Below, in pieces: positions 26,081-36,335 of a DNA stretch of 64,000 bases. The stretch covers positions 186,001 through 250,000 of the forward strand of contig CAWBBE010000006.1 in NCBI GenBank assembly GCA_963786975.1, read 5' to 3'. The notes beneath the pieces are model-generated. The model saw nothing but the letters and a program-made list of their open reading frames with translations. It was not told where the DNA came from and made no database searches. The position numbers and the translations under genes are program-made. Origin of the DNA: Palsa-506 sp963786975. Lineage in GTDB: Bacteria; Actinomycetota; Actinomycetes; Streptosporangiales; Streptosporangiaceae. The first letter of the stretch is position 1. Every line of letters starts with the position of its first letter.

Positions 26081-28784
26081 GTGCGGCTGGAAAACCTGCG
26101 CCACCTGAACGGCCCGAACGTGTACACGGCCCGGCCGGTCACCGTGGCGCGGCTGGAGCTTGACGAGCTGACCTGCCGGGAGACCACCGGCTATCCGGGG
26201 TTCGCCGGCGGCTGACCGGGGCGCTGCCCGGCCTGGCTGATCATCACTGCGCGGCCGGGCAGCCCGGCGGCTTCCTCGCGGCGCTGGCCCGCGGCACCTA
26301 CTTCGGGCACGTTACCGAGCATGTCGCGCTTGAACTGTCCGGGCTGGCAGGCCGCGAGGTGCACTTCGGCCGGACGCTCTGGGCAGGCGCCGACGGCCGG
26401 TATGACGTCGTGCTTGAGTGCCCGGCGGACGAGCCCGCCGACTCTGACGTCCCGGCCGGGCTGCTGGCGACCGCTATCGCCGTGGTCAGTGACCTGCTGG
26501 CGGAGCAGCGGCCGCAGTTCGCGGCCGCGGTGGCCAGGATTGCCCGGCAGGCCGAGGCTGAGCGCCTGGGCGTCAGCACCGCCGCGATCGCCGCTGCCGC
26601 CCGCCGCCGTGGCATCCCGGTCCGGCGGATCGGCAGCCGCAGCATGCTCCGCCTCGGCTACGGCTGCCACCAGCGGCTGGCGTGCGCGGCGCTGACCGAC
26701 CTGACCTCCGCCGTCGGGGTGGACATCGCGTCCGACAAGGCACTGACCAAGCGGCTGCTGGCCGAGGCCGGCATCCCGGTGCCCGAGGGCGGGATAGCCC
26801 GCAGCCCGGAGCAGGCCGTCGAGCTACTTAATCTGCTCGCCGCGCCGGTAGTGATTAAGCCGGTTAACGGGAACCACGGTGCCGGTGTCACCCCCGGCGT
26901 GCTGACACCGGCGCAGGCCGAGGCGGCCTACGCGGTGGCCGGCGCCGGCCATCCAGCTGTGATCGTCGAGGCGTTCGTGCCCGGCACCGATTATCGCGTG
27001 CTGGTGATCGACGGCCGGGTGGTCGCCGCGGCGCAGCTGCGGCCGGCCTCGGTGACCGGTGATGGCAGCAGCACGATCCGGCAGCTCGTTGATCACGCCA
27101 ACCTGGATCCGCGGCGCGGTGATGGCCACGCCAGGGAGCTGACCAGGATCCGGCTGGACGAGGCGGCCGTCGGCCACCTGGCCGACCGCGGGCTGCGGCC
27201 CGGCTCGGTGCCGGCCGCGGGCGAGCTGGTCACGCTGCGCAAGAACGGCAACCTGTCCACCGGCGGGACCAGCCGGGACGTGACTGACCAGGTACACGAG
27301 GACGTCGCCGAGGTGTGCCGGCGGGCAGCCGCGGCGGCCGGGCTGGACATCTGCGGCATTGACATCAGGCTGGCGGACATCTCGGCGCCGCTGCCCGCCG
27401 CCTGCCGGGCCGGCCGCTGGCGGCGCGGTGATCGAGATCAACGCCTGCCCGGGGCTTCGGATGCACCTGTCGCCGGCCGAGGGCGAGCCGCGGGACGTGG
27501 CTGGCGCGATCATCGACCGGCTTTACCCGCCGGGGATGCCTGGCCAGGATCCCGGTCGTCGCGGTCACCGGCACCAACGGGAAGACGACCACGGTCCGGA
27601 TGATCAGCCAGATCCTGCGCCAGGCGGGCCTGCGGGCCGGGATGGCCAGCACGGACGGCGTCTACGCGGCCGGGCGGATGATCTACCAGGCGGACGCGTC
27701 CGGCCCCAGGTCCGCCGAGATGGTACTTGACGACCCGGCCGCCGAGGCCGCGGTGCTGGAGACCGCGCGGGGCGGCATCCTGCGCCGCGGCCTCGGTTAC
27801 GACCGGGCCGACGTGGCGGTGATCACCAACATCACCGCCGATCACCTTGGCGCGGATGGCGTGGCCGACCTCGATGAACTGATCGAGGTCAAGGCGCTGG
27901 TGGCGGAGGAGATCCGGGACGGCGGGACGGTGGTGCTGAACGCCGACGACCTCGCCGTCGCGGCGCTGGCCGGGCGGCCGGCGGTGGCCAGGCACGCGCC
28001 GGACATCAGGTACTTCAGCCTGGATCCGGGCAGCCCGGTGCTGCGGGAGCACCGGGCGGCAGGCGGGATCAGCTACCAGCTGCGGGACGGCCAGCTGGTC
28101 GAGACCGAGGGCAACCGGGAGCGCGCGCTGGCCGCGGTCGCCGGTATCCCCGGTGCCTTCGGCGGGCTGGCGGCGCATCTGGTGGCGAACGCGCTTGCCG
28201 CTGTGGCCGCCTGCCGTGCGCTCGGCGTCAGCGCGAAGGACATCAGGCGCGCCCTGGCGGCCTTCACGCCCGCCGAGGCCAATCCCGGCCGCGGCAACCT
28301 GTACCGGGCGTCCGGCAGCCCGGTCATCGTGGACTACGGGCACAACGCCGCCGCGCTGGACGCGACCGGCGCCATGATCAGCAAAGTCTGGGGCGGGCAG
28401 CCGGCGGCAGCCGTGACGCTGCCCGGCGACCGCCGCGACGACCTGGTCATCGACACGGCCGCGGCGGTCGCCGCCTGGTTCGGCCGGGTGGTCGTCTACG
28501 AGGACGAGGACAACCGTGGCCGGCCGCCGGGCGAGATGACCGAGCTGGTCACCTGCGCGCTGCGCCGGGCCAGGCCGGACATCGACTGCGTGGCTGCGGA
28601 CGGCCCGGCGGAGGCGCTGCGCCAGGCGATCACGATGGCCGCCGGGAACGCCGTGCTGTTCGTGTACGAGAAGCTCGAGGCGGCGACGGGCGCGCTGGCC
28701 GCGGCCGGCGCCGAGCCCGTCCCGGCCGCCGAAATCGATCCGGCTGGGATCGCAGCCGCCGCATCCGTCCCGTCAGCCCCGTAG
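26081..28784 (+). pseudogene. cphA: Cyanophycin synthetase, three frameshifts as sequenced
   Basis: GTG 26081 (AAGGAG upstream) begins with NGPNVYTARPVTVARLELDE, the CphA N-domain. After TTGYPGFAG (near 26207) the frame shifts to RLTGALPGLADHHC, then the ATP-grasp domain (KALTKRLLAEAGIPVPEGG, APVVIKPVNGNHGAGVTPGV). Near 27410 it shifts to GAVIEINACPGLRMHLSP, and near 27545 to IPVVAVTGTNGKTTTVRMIS, the Mur-ligase P-loop, continuing to 28784 (GIIRR-like GGILRRGLGYDRADVAVITN; NPGRGNLYRASGSPVIVDYG). Corrected length is ~900 residues, normal for CphA, which polymerises Asp and Arg using ATP. Each break is a single-base event between conserved blocks. Confidence 0.9.
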
Positions 28785-28899
28785 CCCGGTCCGCCCGGCG
28801 CGCCCGGCATTGTTGAATGTGGCGCTCAACCACACCTGGCTGGCCCGATGCCACATCCATCACGTTGCCCGCGGACGAGGCGGGCACGGGCGGGACGGG

Positions 28900-30065
28900 T
28901 TAGCCGATGGCGCCGCGGCCGCTGGTCAGCGAGCGGGCGATGACCGTGCGGAGGATGTCGTTGGTGCCCTCGCCGATGACCATCAGCGGCGCATCGCGGT
29001 ACAGCCGCTCGACGGTGAACTCGCGGGAGTAGCCATAGCCGCCGTGCACCTGCATGGCGGTCGCTGCGCATTCCATCGCGACCTCGGACGCGTAGACCTT
29101 CGCCATCCCGGATTCCAGGTCGGAGCGCTGGCCGGAGTCGGCCCGGGATGCCGCCCAGTACACCAGCAGCCGCGCCGCCTGCACCTTCATCGCCATGTCG
29201 GCCAGCTTGAGCTGGACGGCCTGGAAACCGGAGATCTGCTGGCCGAACGCTTCCCGCTCCCCCGCGTACCGCAGCGCCTGGTCGTAAGCCTCCTGGGCGA
29301 CGCCGACCGCGCGGGCGGCGACGTTGATCCGGCCGGTCTCCAGCGCGGCGAGCACCTGCTGCAGGCCGCGGCCCTCGGCACCGCCGAGCAGCGCCGCGGC
29401 GGGCACCCGGACCGCATCGAAGACGAGCTCGCAGGTTTCCGGGCCGTGGTAGCCGAGCTTGGGTAGATCCCGCACTACCTCGAAGCCGGCCGTGGCGGCG
29501 TCCACCAGTAGCACGGACATGCCCGGCGTGCACCGGTACCGCGGCCGGGTCGGTCTTCACCAGCACCGGCAGCGGGTCGGCGTGCCGCGCGTTGGTGATC
29601 CACGTCTTCCGGCCGGTCAGCGACGTAGCTGTCGCCGTCCTGCCGGGCGGTCGCCTGGATGCCCTGCAGGTCGCTGCCCGCGCCGGGCTCGGTCAGCGCG
29701 ATGCCGGTCCGGCGCTCGCCGCTGGCCAGCGCGGGCAGGTGAGCCTGCTTCTGCTCCTCGGTGCCGAACCTGGCGATCATCCAGCAGGACAGCGAGTGGC
29801 TGCCGATGATGCCGGCCACGCCCATCCAGCCGCGGGAGATCTCCTCGAAGACGACGGCGAGCGACACCATGTCGGCGGCCATCCCGCCGTACTCCTCCGG
29901 CACGGTCAGCCCGAACAGGCCGAGCTGGCGCATCGTCGCCACGATCTCGTCCGGGTAGCGGCCGGCCGCCTCCCATTCGCGGGCCACCGGCCGGATCTGC
30001 TCGTCCACGAACGCGCGCACGGTGTCACGGAAGAGCCGCTGCTCCGCGGAGAGCTCGAAGTCCAT
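28900..30065 (-). pseudogene. Acyl-CoA dehydrogenase, two frameshifts as sequenced
   Basis: ATG 30065 starts MDFELSAEQRLFRDTVRAFV; LTVPEEYGGMAADMVSLAVV and GIALTEPGAGSDLQGIQATA follow (FAD/substrate region). Near 29620 the frame shifts to RKTWITNARHADPLPVLVKT, and near 29523 to MSVLLVDAATAGFEVVRDLP, then the C-terminal helices ALRYAGEREAFGQQISGFQA and MQVHGGYGYSREFTVERLYR, IGEGTNDILRTVIARSL. The expected catalytic Glu region (YSREFTVERLYRD) is present. Corrected length ~386 residues. Oxidises an acyl-CoA; chain length unknown. Divergent from the nitronate monooxygenase-like gene across 276 bases. Confidence 0.86.
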
Positions 30066-30341
30066 CTGGTCTCCCTACCGTCACCTGGCCGGCTGGCCTT
30101 GGCGCCGGCCCGGCCCCGCGGCCGGCCGGGCCGCCCGCGGGCCGGGCGGCCGCATGGTGCCAAGGATGTCACGGCGATACCCGCGCGCTAGGCGCGCGAG
30201 CGCCGGCCGCAGTGCGAGCCTTGCCCGCCGGTGCCGCCGCCATGCCGGGAGACGCCCGCCGGCCCGGGGTCGTCCGACCGCGGGCTGGCCCGGCGGAGCG
30301 GGGATCGCCGGCCGGGCTGGAATGGGCTGGCCGGGAAGGCG

Positions 30342-31316
30342 ATGATGGCGGCTATGGCATTGGCTACGGCGTTCACCGAGTTGTTCTCGCTGCGGCATCC
30401 CATTGCGCTGGCGCCGATGGGCGGGTCAGCCGGCGGCGCGCTGGCGGCTGCGGTCTGTAACGCCGGAGGACTGGGCCTGCTGGGCGGCGGCAACGGGAAT
30501 CCGCGCTGGCTAGCCCGCGAGCTGCCGCTCGTTGCGGCTGCCACCGACAAGCCGTGGGGCGTCGGCTTCCAGAGCTGGGCGATCGACGCTGGCACGGTCG
30601 AGCACGTGCTGGAGCACAACCCGGCGGCGGTGATGCTGTCCTTCGGCGACCCCCGCCCGCTCGCCGGGCCTGTCCGCCAGTCCGGCGCGGCGCTGATCAT
30701 CCAGGTCACCGACCTGGCGGAGGCCAGGCAAGCGGTGGACCTCGGCGCCGATGTCATCGTGGCGCAGGGCACCGAGGGCGGCGGGCATGGCGCCCGGCGC
30801 GGGCGCTCCACGCTGCCGTTCGTGCCGGTCGTGGTGGACCTGGCCGCACCGGTGCCGGTACTGGCCGCCGGCGGGATCGCCGACGGGCGGGGGGTGGCGG
30901 CCGCGCTGGCCCTCGGCGCCGCCGGGGCGCTGATCGGAACCCGGTTCCAGGCCACTGCCGAGGCACTTGTCGATCCGTCGATCAGCAAGGCGATCGTCGC
31001 GGGTCGCGGGGAGGACACCGAGCGCAGCATGGTGCTGGACATCGCCCGGGGCTCCCGGTGGCCGCCGGAGTACACGGCCCGCACCCTTGGCCACCCTTTC
31101 CTTGATCAGTGGCGCGGCCGGGAAGATGAGCTGGCCGCGGACGCCGATGCCAGGCGGGCGTACCGGGACGGGGTGGCGCGAGGCGACCTGCTCCCGCTGC
31201 CGGCCTGGGCCAGCGAGGCCGTTGATCTCATCAGCGACCTGCCGTCCGCCTTCGACCTTGTCGGCACCCTGGCCGCGCAGGCCGAGGACGCGCTGGCCCG
31301 GGCAGGAAAGCGCTGA
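30342..31316 (+). CDS. Nitronate monooxygenase/2-nitropropane dioxygenase-like flavoprotein
   Basis: A 324-residue FMN TIM-barrel protein. HPIALAPMGGSAGGALAAAV near the N-terminus, AVDLGADVIVAQGTEGGGHG (catalytic His position) and VPVLAAGGIADGRGVAAALA with GAAGALIGTRFQAT (phosphate site) identify the NPD/NMO family. ATG 30342 (GGGAAGG upstream) is chosen over an open 37-codon Pro/Arg-rich extension. It could equally be an enoyl-ACP reductase II relative; the natural substrate is unknown. Confidence 0.87.
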   Translation: MMAAMALATAFTELFSLRHPIALAPMGGSAGGALAAAVCNAGGLGLLGGGNGNPRWLARELPLVAAATDKPWGVGFQSWAIDAGTVEHVLEHNPAAVMLSFGDPRPLAGPVRQSGAALIIQVTDLAEARQAVDLGADVIVAQGTEGGGHGARRGRSTLPFVPVVVDLAAPVPVLAAGGIADGRGVAAALALGAAGALIGTRFQATAEALVDPSISKAIVAGRGEDTERSMVLDIARGSRWPPEYTARTLGHPFLDQWRGREDELAADADARRAYRDGVARGDLLPLPAWASEAVDLISDLPSAFDLVGTLAAQAEDALARAGKR

Positions 31317-31326
31317 CGTCCCGGCT

Positions 31327-31530
31327 AGCACCGGGCGAGCGCAGCGAAGCCCGTGCCGTCCGTGACGGCCGGGCCCGGCCGGCCCGAGCGGACGGCAGCG
31401 GGGGGCACGGGGGGTCGTCCCCCCGGCCAGCACCGGGCGAGCGCAGCGAAGCCCGTGCCGTCCGTGACGGCCGGGCCCGGCCGGCCCGAGCGGACGGCAG
31501 CGGGGGGCACGGGGGGTCGTCCCCCCGGCC
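31327..31530. repeat. Two identical 102-bp tandem units
   Basis: Two adjacent copies with period 102, each beginning AGCACCGGGCGAGCGCAGCG and ending with a G6-TCGT-C6 hairpin followed by CGGCCA. The units fill the gap between the convergent nitronate monooxygenase-like and NlpC/P60 genes, so the hairpins may serve as a doubled bidirectional terminator. No gene is supported here. Confidence 0.8.
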
Positions 31531-31537
31531 AGCACAG

Positions 31538-32653
31538 TCAGCCGGAGTGGTGGCGGGCCAGCACGACGCCGTGGTGGGCCGAGGGGCGGGTGAAGCCGAC
31601 CGCGCCGCGGCCGCCGTAGGGTGCGATCCGGATCGGGAAGCCGGTGGCGAACGCCTCGACCATCTTCCCGCCGCCGATCACTATGCCGACGTGCCCTGGC
31701 GATGTCGTGGTGCCGTCGGAACCGGCAAAGAACACCAGGTCACCTGGCTGGACCTGGTTGGCGGGGACTCGCGGCCCCCACGTCCACTGCTGCTCGGACG
31801 TGCGCGGGATGGTGATCCCGGCCGCCCGGTAGGCCCCCATCACCAGGCCGGAGCAGTCGAAGGCATCCGGGCCGGTGCCGCCCCACTGGTAGGGCTTGCC
31901 GAGTTGCTGCTCGGCGAAGGCGATCGCGGCGCTGGCCGCCCCGCTGGCCGCCTGGCCGACGCCGGGCAGGCAGTCCGGGACCGCGTCGACCGTCACCGGG
32001 CTGACCGAGAATCCGCCGTTGGAGTAGGTTCCGGCCCAGGACAGCACCGTCTGCACGTAGGACACCAGGTGGTTGTAGGCGAAGATGGCGTTGGAGACGT
32101 TGTCGAGTATCCCGTGCGCGAGCAGGTACCTGGCGGCGCCGGCGATGGCGTCGGCCGGCTCGTAGACGCTGGCCACGCCATCGTGGTTGGCGTCGATCGC
32201 CACCCCGTTGACGTGCTCCCCCGCGGGATGCACGGGCGCGCCGCCCCAGGTGTCACCGGAGGCGCCGCCGATCCCGATCTGCATCGGCCCGGCCGCGCCG
32301 AACGCATTCGAGCCGCTGTGCACGCCGGGCAGCGTGGTCCTGCCGTCGTCGCTCTCGACCCGGCCGATTCCGGCCAGGATCACCCACGGGATGCCGTATT
32401 TGTGCCCGGTTGCCTTGAACAGCGCGAGGTAGTTGGCCGGGATCGAGTTGCGGGCCTGCTGGCTGGGCGGCGGCTGCCCGGCGGTCTTGCCGTGCGCCGC
32501 CGAGCATCCGCCGCCGGACGTGAACAGCTGGCTGCTGCTGGCGAAGAACAGCATCGGCGCGGCGATCAGGCCGAGGATCAGCAGCCCGGCCATGCAGACG
32601 ACGGCGATCACGATGCCGCGGCCGCGGCCATCCGGGCCGGCTGGCCCCATCAT
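31538..32653 (-). CDS. Lytic transglycosylase-like plus NlpC/P60 peptidoglycan hydrolase
   Basis: A 371-residue membrane-anchored wall hydrolase. An N-terminal helix (GIVIAVVCMAGLLILGLIAA) precedes a lysozyme/SLT-like domain (YGIPWVILAGIGRVESDDG, with the Glu of GRVES; GAAGPMQIGIGG; AIFAYNHLVSYVQTVL) and a C-terminal NlpC/P60 domain with Cys in FDCSGLVMGAYRAAG and His in SPGHVGIVIGGGKMVEAF. Conjugation systems use such VirB1-like enzymes to open peptidoglycan for the secretion channel. ATG 32653 overlaps the stop of the preceding gene (ATGA). It is the last gene of the type IV-like operon. Confidence 0.9.
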   Translation of the reverse strand: MMGPAGPDGRGRGIVIAVVCMAGLLILGLIAAPMLFFASSSQLFTSGGGCSAAHGKTAGQPPPSQQARNSIPANYLALFKATGHKYGIPWVILAGIGRVESDDGRTTLPGVHSGSNAFGAAGPMQIGIGGASGDTWGGAPVHPAGEHVNGVAIDANHDGVASVYEPADAIAGAARYLLAHGILDNVSNAIFAYNHLVSYVQTVLSWAGTYSNGGFSVSPVTVDAVPDCLPGVGQAASGAASAAIAFAEQQLGKPYQWGGTGPDAFDCSGLVMGAYRAAGITIPRTSEQQWTWGPRVPANQVQPGDLVFFAGSDGTTTSPGHVGIVIGGGKMVEAFATGFPIRIAPYGGRGAVGFTRPSAHHGVVLARHHSG

Positions 32654-33309
32654 GAGTTGCCTGCCGAAGCTAGCTCGATATCGCTCACCTGCCAGTTCCG
32701 GCCGGCTCCGGTGACGGTCACCGCGTACTGCACGGTGTTCCGGCTGATCCCGTGCTTGTCGGTGATCTTCTGCCGGATGGAGACGACGAACGTGATGCTG
32801 GCGGTGCCGAACGCCCGCAGCGAGCTGATGCTGGCGGAGCCGACCGAGATCTGCTTTGCGCTGACCCGCGGGCCGGCCACGCCGGGGGTCGCGTAGGCGC
32901 GGCCCAGCGTCCCGGCGAGCTGGCCGGTGATCACGTTGCGCATCTTCGCCGTGTAGGCAGTGGCGCTCTCGGTGTAGGAGAACGTGTCGTACAGCGCGCC
33001 GAACCTGGTGGTGACCGCGGCCGCGGTGGCCAGCTCCGCCGGGGTGAACGGCAACCACTGGTAGATGCGGGCGGTGCCCGCGGCCGGGGGGGCCGGACTC
33101 GGCGTGCTGACGGGCAGCGACGGAGACGCGGGCGGCCGGGTGCCGGCGGCAGCCGGGCTGGCCGGCGGCGATGCGGTCCGGGACGGTGCCGGGCGGCCGC
33201 TCGCCGCGGACCCGGAGGCGCCCGGCTTGACCAGGAAGATGCCCAGCGCCGCCAGGGCGACCACGATCAGGACGAAGGCCGCTTTGCGCTGGCCCGGCGT
33301 CAGTTCCAT
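32650..33309 (-). CDS. VirB8/NTF2-like bitopic membrane protein
   Basis: A 219-residue protein starting at ATG 33309: MELTPGQRKAAFVLIVVALA, one transmembrane helix with a short cytoplasmic tail, a Pro/Ser-rich stalk, then ~110 exported residues (ALYDTFSYTESATAYTAKMR; SVGSASISSLRAFGTASITF; QYAVTVTGAGRNWQVSDIEL). This topology and the NTF2-like C-terminus are typical of VirB8/TcpC-class components. As sequenced the frame is open into the upstream gene, but the upstream gene very probably ends 10 bases before this ATG (see that entry). Coupled to the NlpC/P60 gene by a 4-base overlap. Confidence 0.72.
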   Translation of the reverse strand: MELTPGQRKAAFVLIVVALAALGIFLVKPGASGSAASGRPAPSRTASPPASPAAAGTRPPASPSLPVSTPSPAPPAAGTARIYQWLPFTPAELATAAAVTTRFGALYDTFSYTESATAYTAKMRNVITGQLAGTLGRAYATPGVAGPRVSAKQISVGSASISSLRAFGTASITFVVSIRQKITDKHGISRNTVQYAVTVTGAGRNWQVSDIELASAGNS

Positions 33310-33319
33310 GGCGCCGGCG

Positions 33320-36270
33320 TCACTTCCGGCGCCGGATCGGGCGGAGCCAGAACGGGGTCGCGGGCGCCGCCTGCTCGCCGTCTGCCTGACCACTCGCGGC
33401 CTGGCCCCCGGCCGCCTGACGGGAGGCCAGCGGGCCGGTTGGCGGACCCGCCGGGGCTGCCGGGCGGCCGGCGGCGGGCGCGGCGGCGCGGCTGGGCGCG
33501 GCCGGCCCGGCGGCCGACGGCGTCCTGACCGGCGGGGCAGACCGGCCAGGCGGGGCCGGCCGGGCCGGGGCCGGGGCGGCGCGGCCGCCGCTGGCGGCCG
33601 GATCCGGCCCGGCAGGCGCCCGCCGCGGCGCCGGCCCGGATCCGCCGGACGGCCGCCAGCCGGGTGCGGCCGGCCCGCTCCCGGATGACCGCCAGCCCGA
33701 TGCGGCCGGCCCGCTGACCGCGGGCGGCGCAGCCGGGCTGGCCGGCCGGGCCGGGGGCGGGGCGGCGCGGCCGCCGCTGGCGGCCGGATCCGGCCCGGCA
33801 GGCGCCCGCCGCGGCGCCGGCCTGGATCCGCCGGATGGCCGCCAGCCGGGTGCGGCCGGCCCGCTGACCGCGGGCGGCGCGGCCGGGCTGGCCGGCCGGG
33901 CCGGACCGGGCGGGCCGGCGTCGGCGCGCGGTGGCCGGCTGGCCCCGGCGCCATTGCCGCCGCGGCCCGGCGACCCGGCGACGCCGGCCGCGCCGGGCCT
34001 GGCCGGCGGGACGCGGTAGCCGTTCTCGGCCTCGCCGCCGCCCCTGGCCCAGCCGGACGCGGCCGCGGCGCCGTGGGCGCTGCGCCGTTGGGCGCTGCGC
34101 CGTTGCCGCCCCGCGACGGCAGATTCAGCGGCGGGGCGGACTGGCCGGAGCTGCTGCCCGCTGATGCCGCCCAGGATCTGGCCCGCGCCGTCACGCCGGG
34201 ACGGCCGGCGCCGTTCGCCGCCTCGCCGCCGGCCGCCGCGGCGGTGACCACGGCGCTGTCCGGATCCTGGTAGCCGTCCCCGGCCGGTACGCCGGATCCC
34301 GAGCCATCCGGATCCGGCTTTCCGGCCGCGGTGCCGCTGGCCGCTGCGCGGGCGGCCACGCCGGCTCCGGCGCCGGCCGCGCCGACGCTGGCGGCCACCG
34401 CCGCGGCCTGTGCGGGATTACGCCGCGCCCAGCGGGCGGCACGATAGGCGGCGAAGCCGGGCACCGCGACCGTCGCCGCGTCGCGGGTGTTGCCGCGCAG
34501 CGTCGACCCGGCCTGGCGGAGGTCGAAGTCGGCGCGTTCCCTGGAGCCGATAACCCCGTAGCCGACCGCGGAGAACAGATGCTGGAACGGCCGCCGGTAA
34601 ATGAAGACGGCGATCGTCACGAGCGCGATCATGAGGATCTTCAGCGCCCACGGCAGCACCGCGTCGCTGGTCCCCATGATCAGGGCATACGAGTACAGCA
34701 GCACGCTCAGCACCAGCGCGACCGCCGCCTGTTTGAGCAGGACGCCGACCAGCAGCTCGAACCAGCGCAGCGCCACCACCCGGCCGAAGCCGGGATGCGT
34801 CCCGATCAGCAGGAAGAGCGGCCCCACTACCAGCAGCAGCAGGAAGCCGAGCTTGAGCAGGATGAGCGTGACGGCGATCAGCAGTACCAGCACCCCGGCG
34901 ACGACCGCGGCGAACAGCGCGGCGAACGCGATCTCCAGCCGGGTCGTCCATTGCTTGCCCTGGAAGAGCGGATAGATGCCGGGATGGTTTTGCTGGATGC
35001 TGTTCGCGATTCCCTGGTAGGTGGCCTGCTTGGCCTTGATCAGGCTGGCGGTGGGCTTCTCGTTGGCGGCGATGGTCTGGGCCCAGAGCAGCTGACGGGC
35101 ATAGGTGTTGATGACGGTCTGCTGCTTGCCGGGCGCGCCAAAGCTGGTCGTGCCGAACTCGCCGTCCAGCCATGGCTTGCACACGAGCACCGACCAGAGC
35201 TCGCCCGCGTTCTGGTCCACGATGCCGTTGCCGGAGGTGTAATTGAAGCTCGCCTGCGCCTGCGGGTCGGTCTGCTGCAGCGGGACGCAGCCGCCGGAGC
35301 CGGGATTGGGCAGCTTGGCGAACGCGACGTTGAGTGACTGGGTGATGCCGTCCGACACCGTCTTGCCGATCCCGGTGAAGTCGGCCGGCCTGCCGATCAG
35401 CCAGATCGCCGCGGCGGCGGCGACGATCATCCAGATCGTGCCCTCCAGCGTGCGGGTGCCGCGCTTGCGGATCAGGCCCTGCCAGGCGAGCCAGATGGCG
35501 CCGATGATGACCACCACGGCCAGGTACGGGAAGTAGATCGCGTTGCCGAGGCTGGTGATCAGCCGGTCAACGGAGTTCTTCAGCCAGCCGAGGATTCCCT
35601 CGCCGGCCGCCGACTGGTAGACGGTGATCGTCACGCGGTCTATCGATTTCGCCACGTCGAACACCATGCCGGCCACGTTGTTGCCGATCAGCGATGTCAT
35701 GTCGGAACAGTGCAGGTTGGTCGCCGCCCAGAACTGGCCGGATACCCCGTCCTCGTTGTAAAGCGTCCGGTGCACCGGGCCGGGCGTGGCCGGCGGCCGG
35801 ACCAGCGAGTCGATGCCCGCGTTGGCCGGCTCCGGATCCGGCAGCGAGGGCTGGCAGATGTTGTTCAGGTCCCCGGTCAGGCCGCTGGTGCCCGCGGCGC
35901 ACAACCCGACCAGGCCGCCGATGTCCCCGATGCCCGGCACCTGGCAGATGCCGCCGGATGTGACCGCCGCCGCGGCGGCCCGGGTGGTGAGGGCGCTGAC
36001 GTCCGGTGCCCGGGCCGCGAGCAGCACGGCAGCGTGCGGCGCCGGAGACACGTGACGTGCCGGAGACCGGCGGCGCGTCGAAGCAGCGTGGTGCGCCAGC
36101 GTCACCTGATGTCCCGCCGTCACCTGGTGCACTGGGGTCACCTGGCGCGCGGGTGCCGCGCTCGCCGCCGCCTGGGCCGCGCCAGGCGCGCCGGCGACCG
36201 CGGCGATCGCGGCGATCACCGCAAGCAGCAGCAATAGCCTGCGCGGGATGCGGCGGAGGAGGCTGACCAT
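33320..36270 (-). CDS. VirB6/TrbL-like polytopic protein, one frameshift in its C-terminal linker
   Basis: ATG 36270 opens a signal peptide (RRIPRRLLLLLAVIAAIAAV). After an exported region there are hydrophobic helices near residues 240-290 and 455-560 (FPYLAVVVIIGAIWLAWQGL; VLVLLIAVTLILLKLGFLLL), like VirB6/TrbL channel proteins. After ~residue 720 comes a Pro/Gly/Ala linker. Near 34070 the open frame turns Arg-rich, while the next frame reads ASGWARGGGEAENGYRVPPA and continues through GPDPAASGGRAAPAPARP to TPFWLRPIRRRK and TGA at 33322-33320, ten bases before the next ATG. I therefore place one frameshift near 34070. Length would be ~983 residues. Confidence 0.75.
33573..33908 (-). repeat. 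Direct repeat in the VirB6-like linker
   Basis: Two near-identical direct copies begin GGGGCGGCGCGGCCGCCGCT at 33573 and 33759. The first is 186 bases and the second about 147, lacking an internal 39-base part. Both lengths are multiples of three, so copy-number change keeps frame. Encoded segment: GPAPRRAPAGPDPAASGGRA. Confidence 0.65.
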
Positions 36271-36335
36271 CGGGGGGCTCCTGGGGGGTCAGGTTAGCTC
36301 GGTAGCTGGCTGGCTCTACGGCGGATCGAGCCGGC

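Noticed and set aside
32650..36270. Single 1206-residue VirB6-VirB8 fusion protein
   Set aside because: The junction region is Arg-rich in this frame, while another frame gives a natural linker and a stop 10 bases before a good internal ATG; the fusion is best explained by one frameshift.
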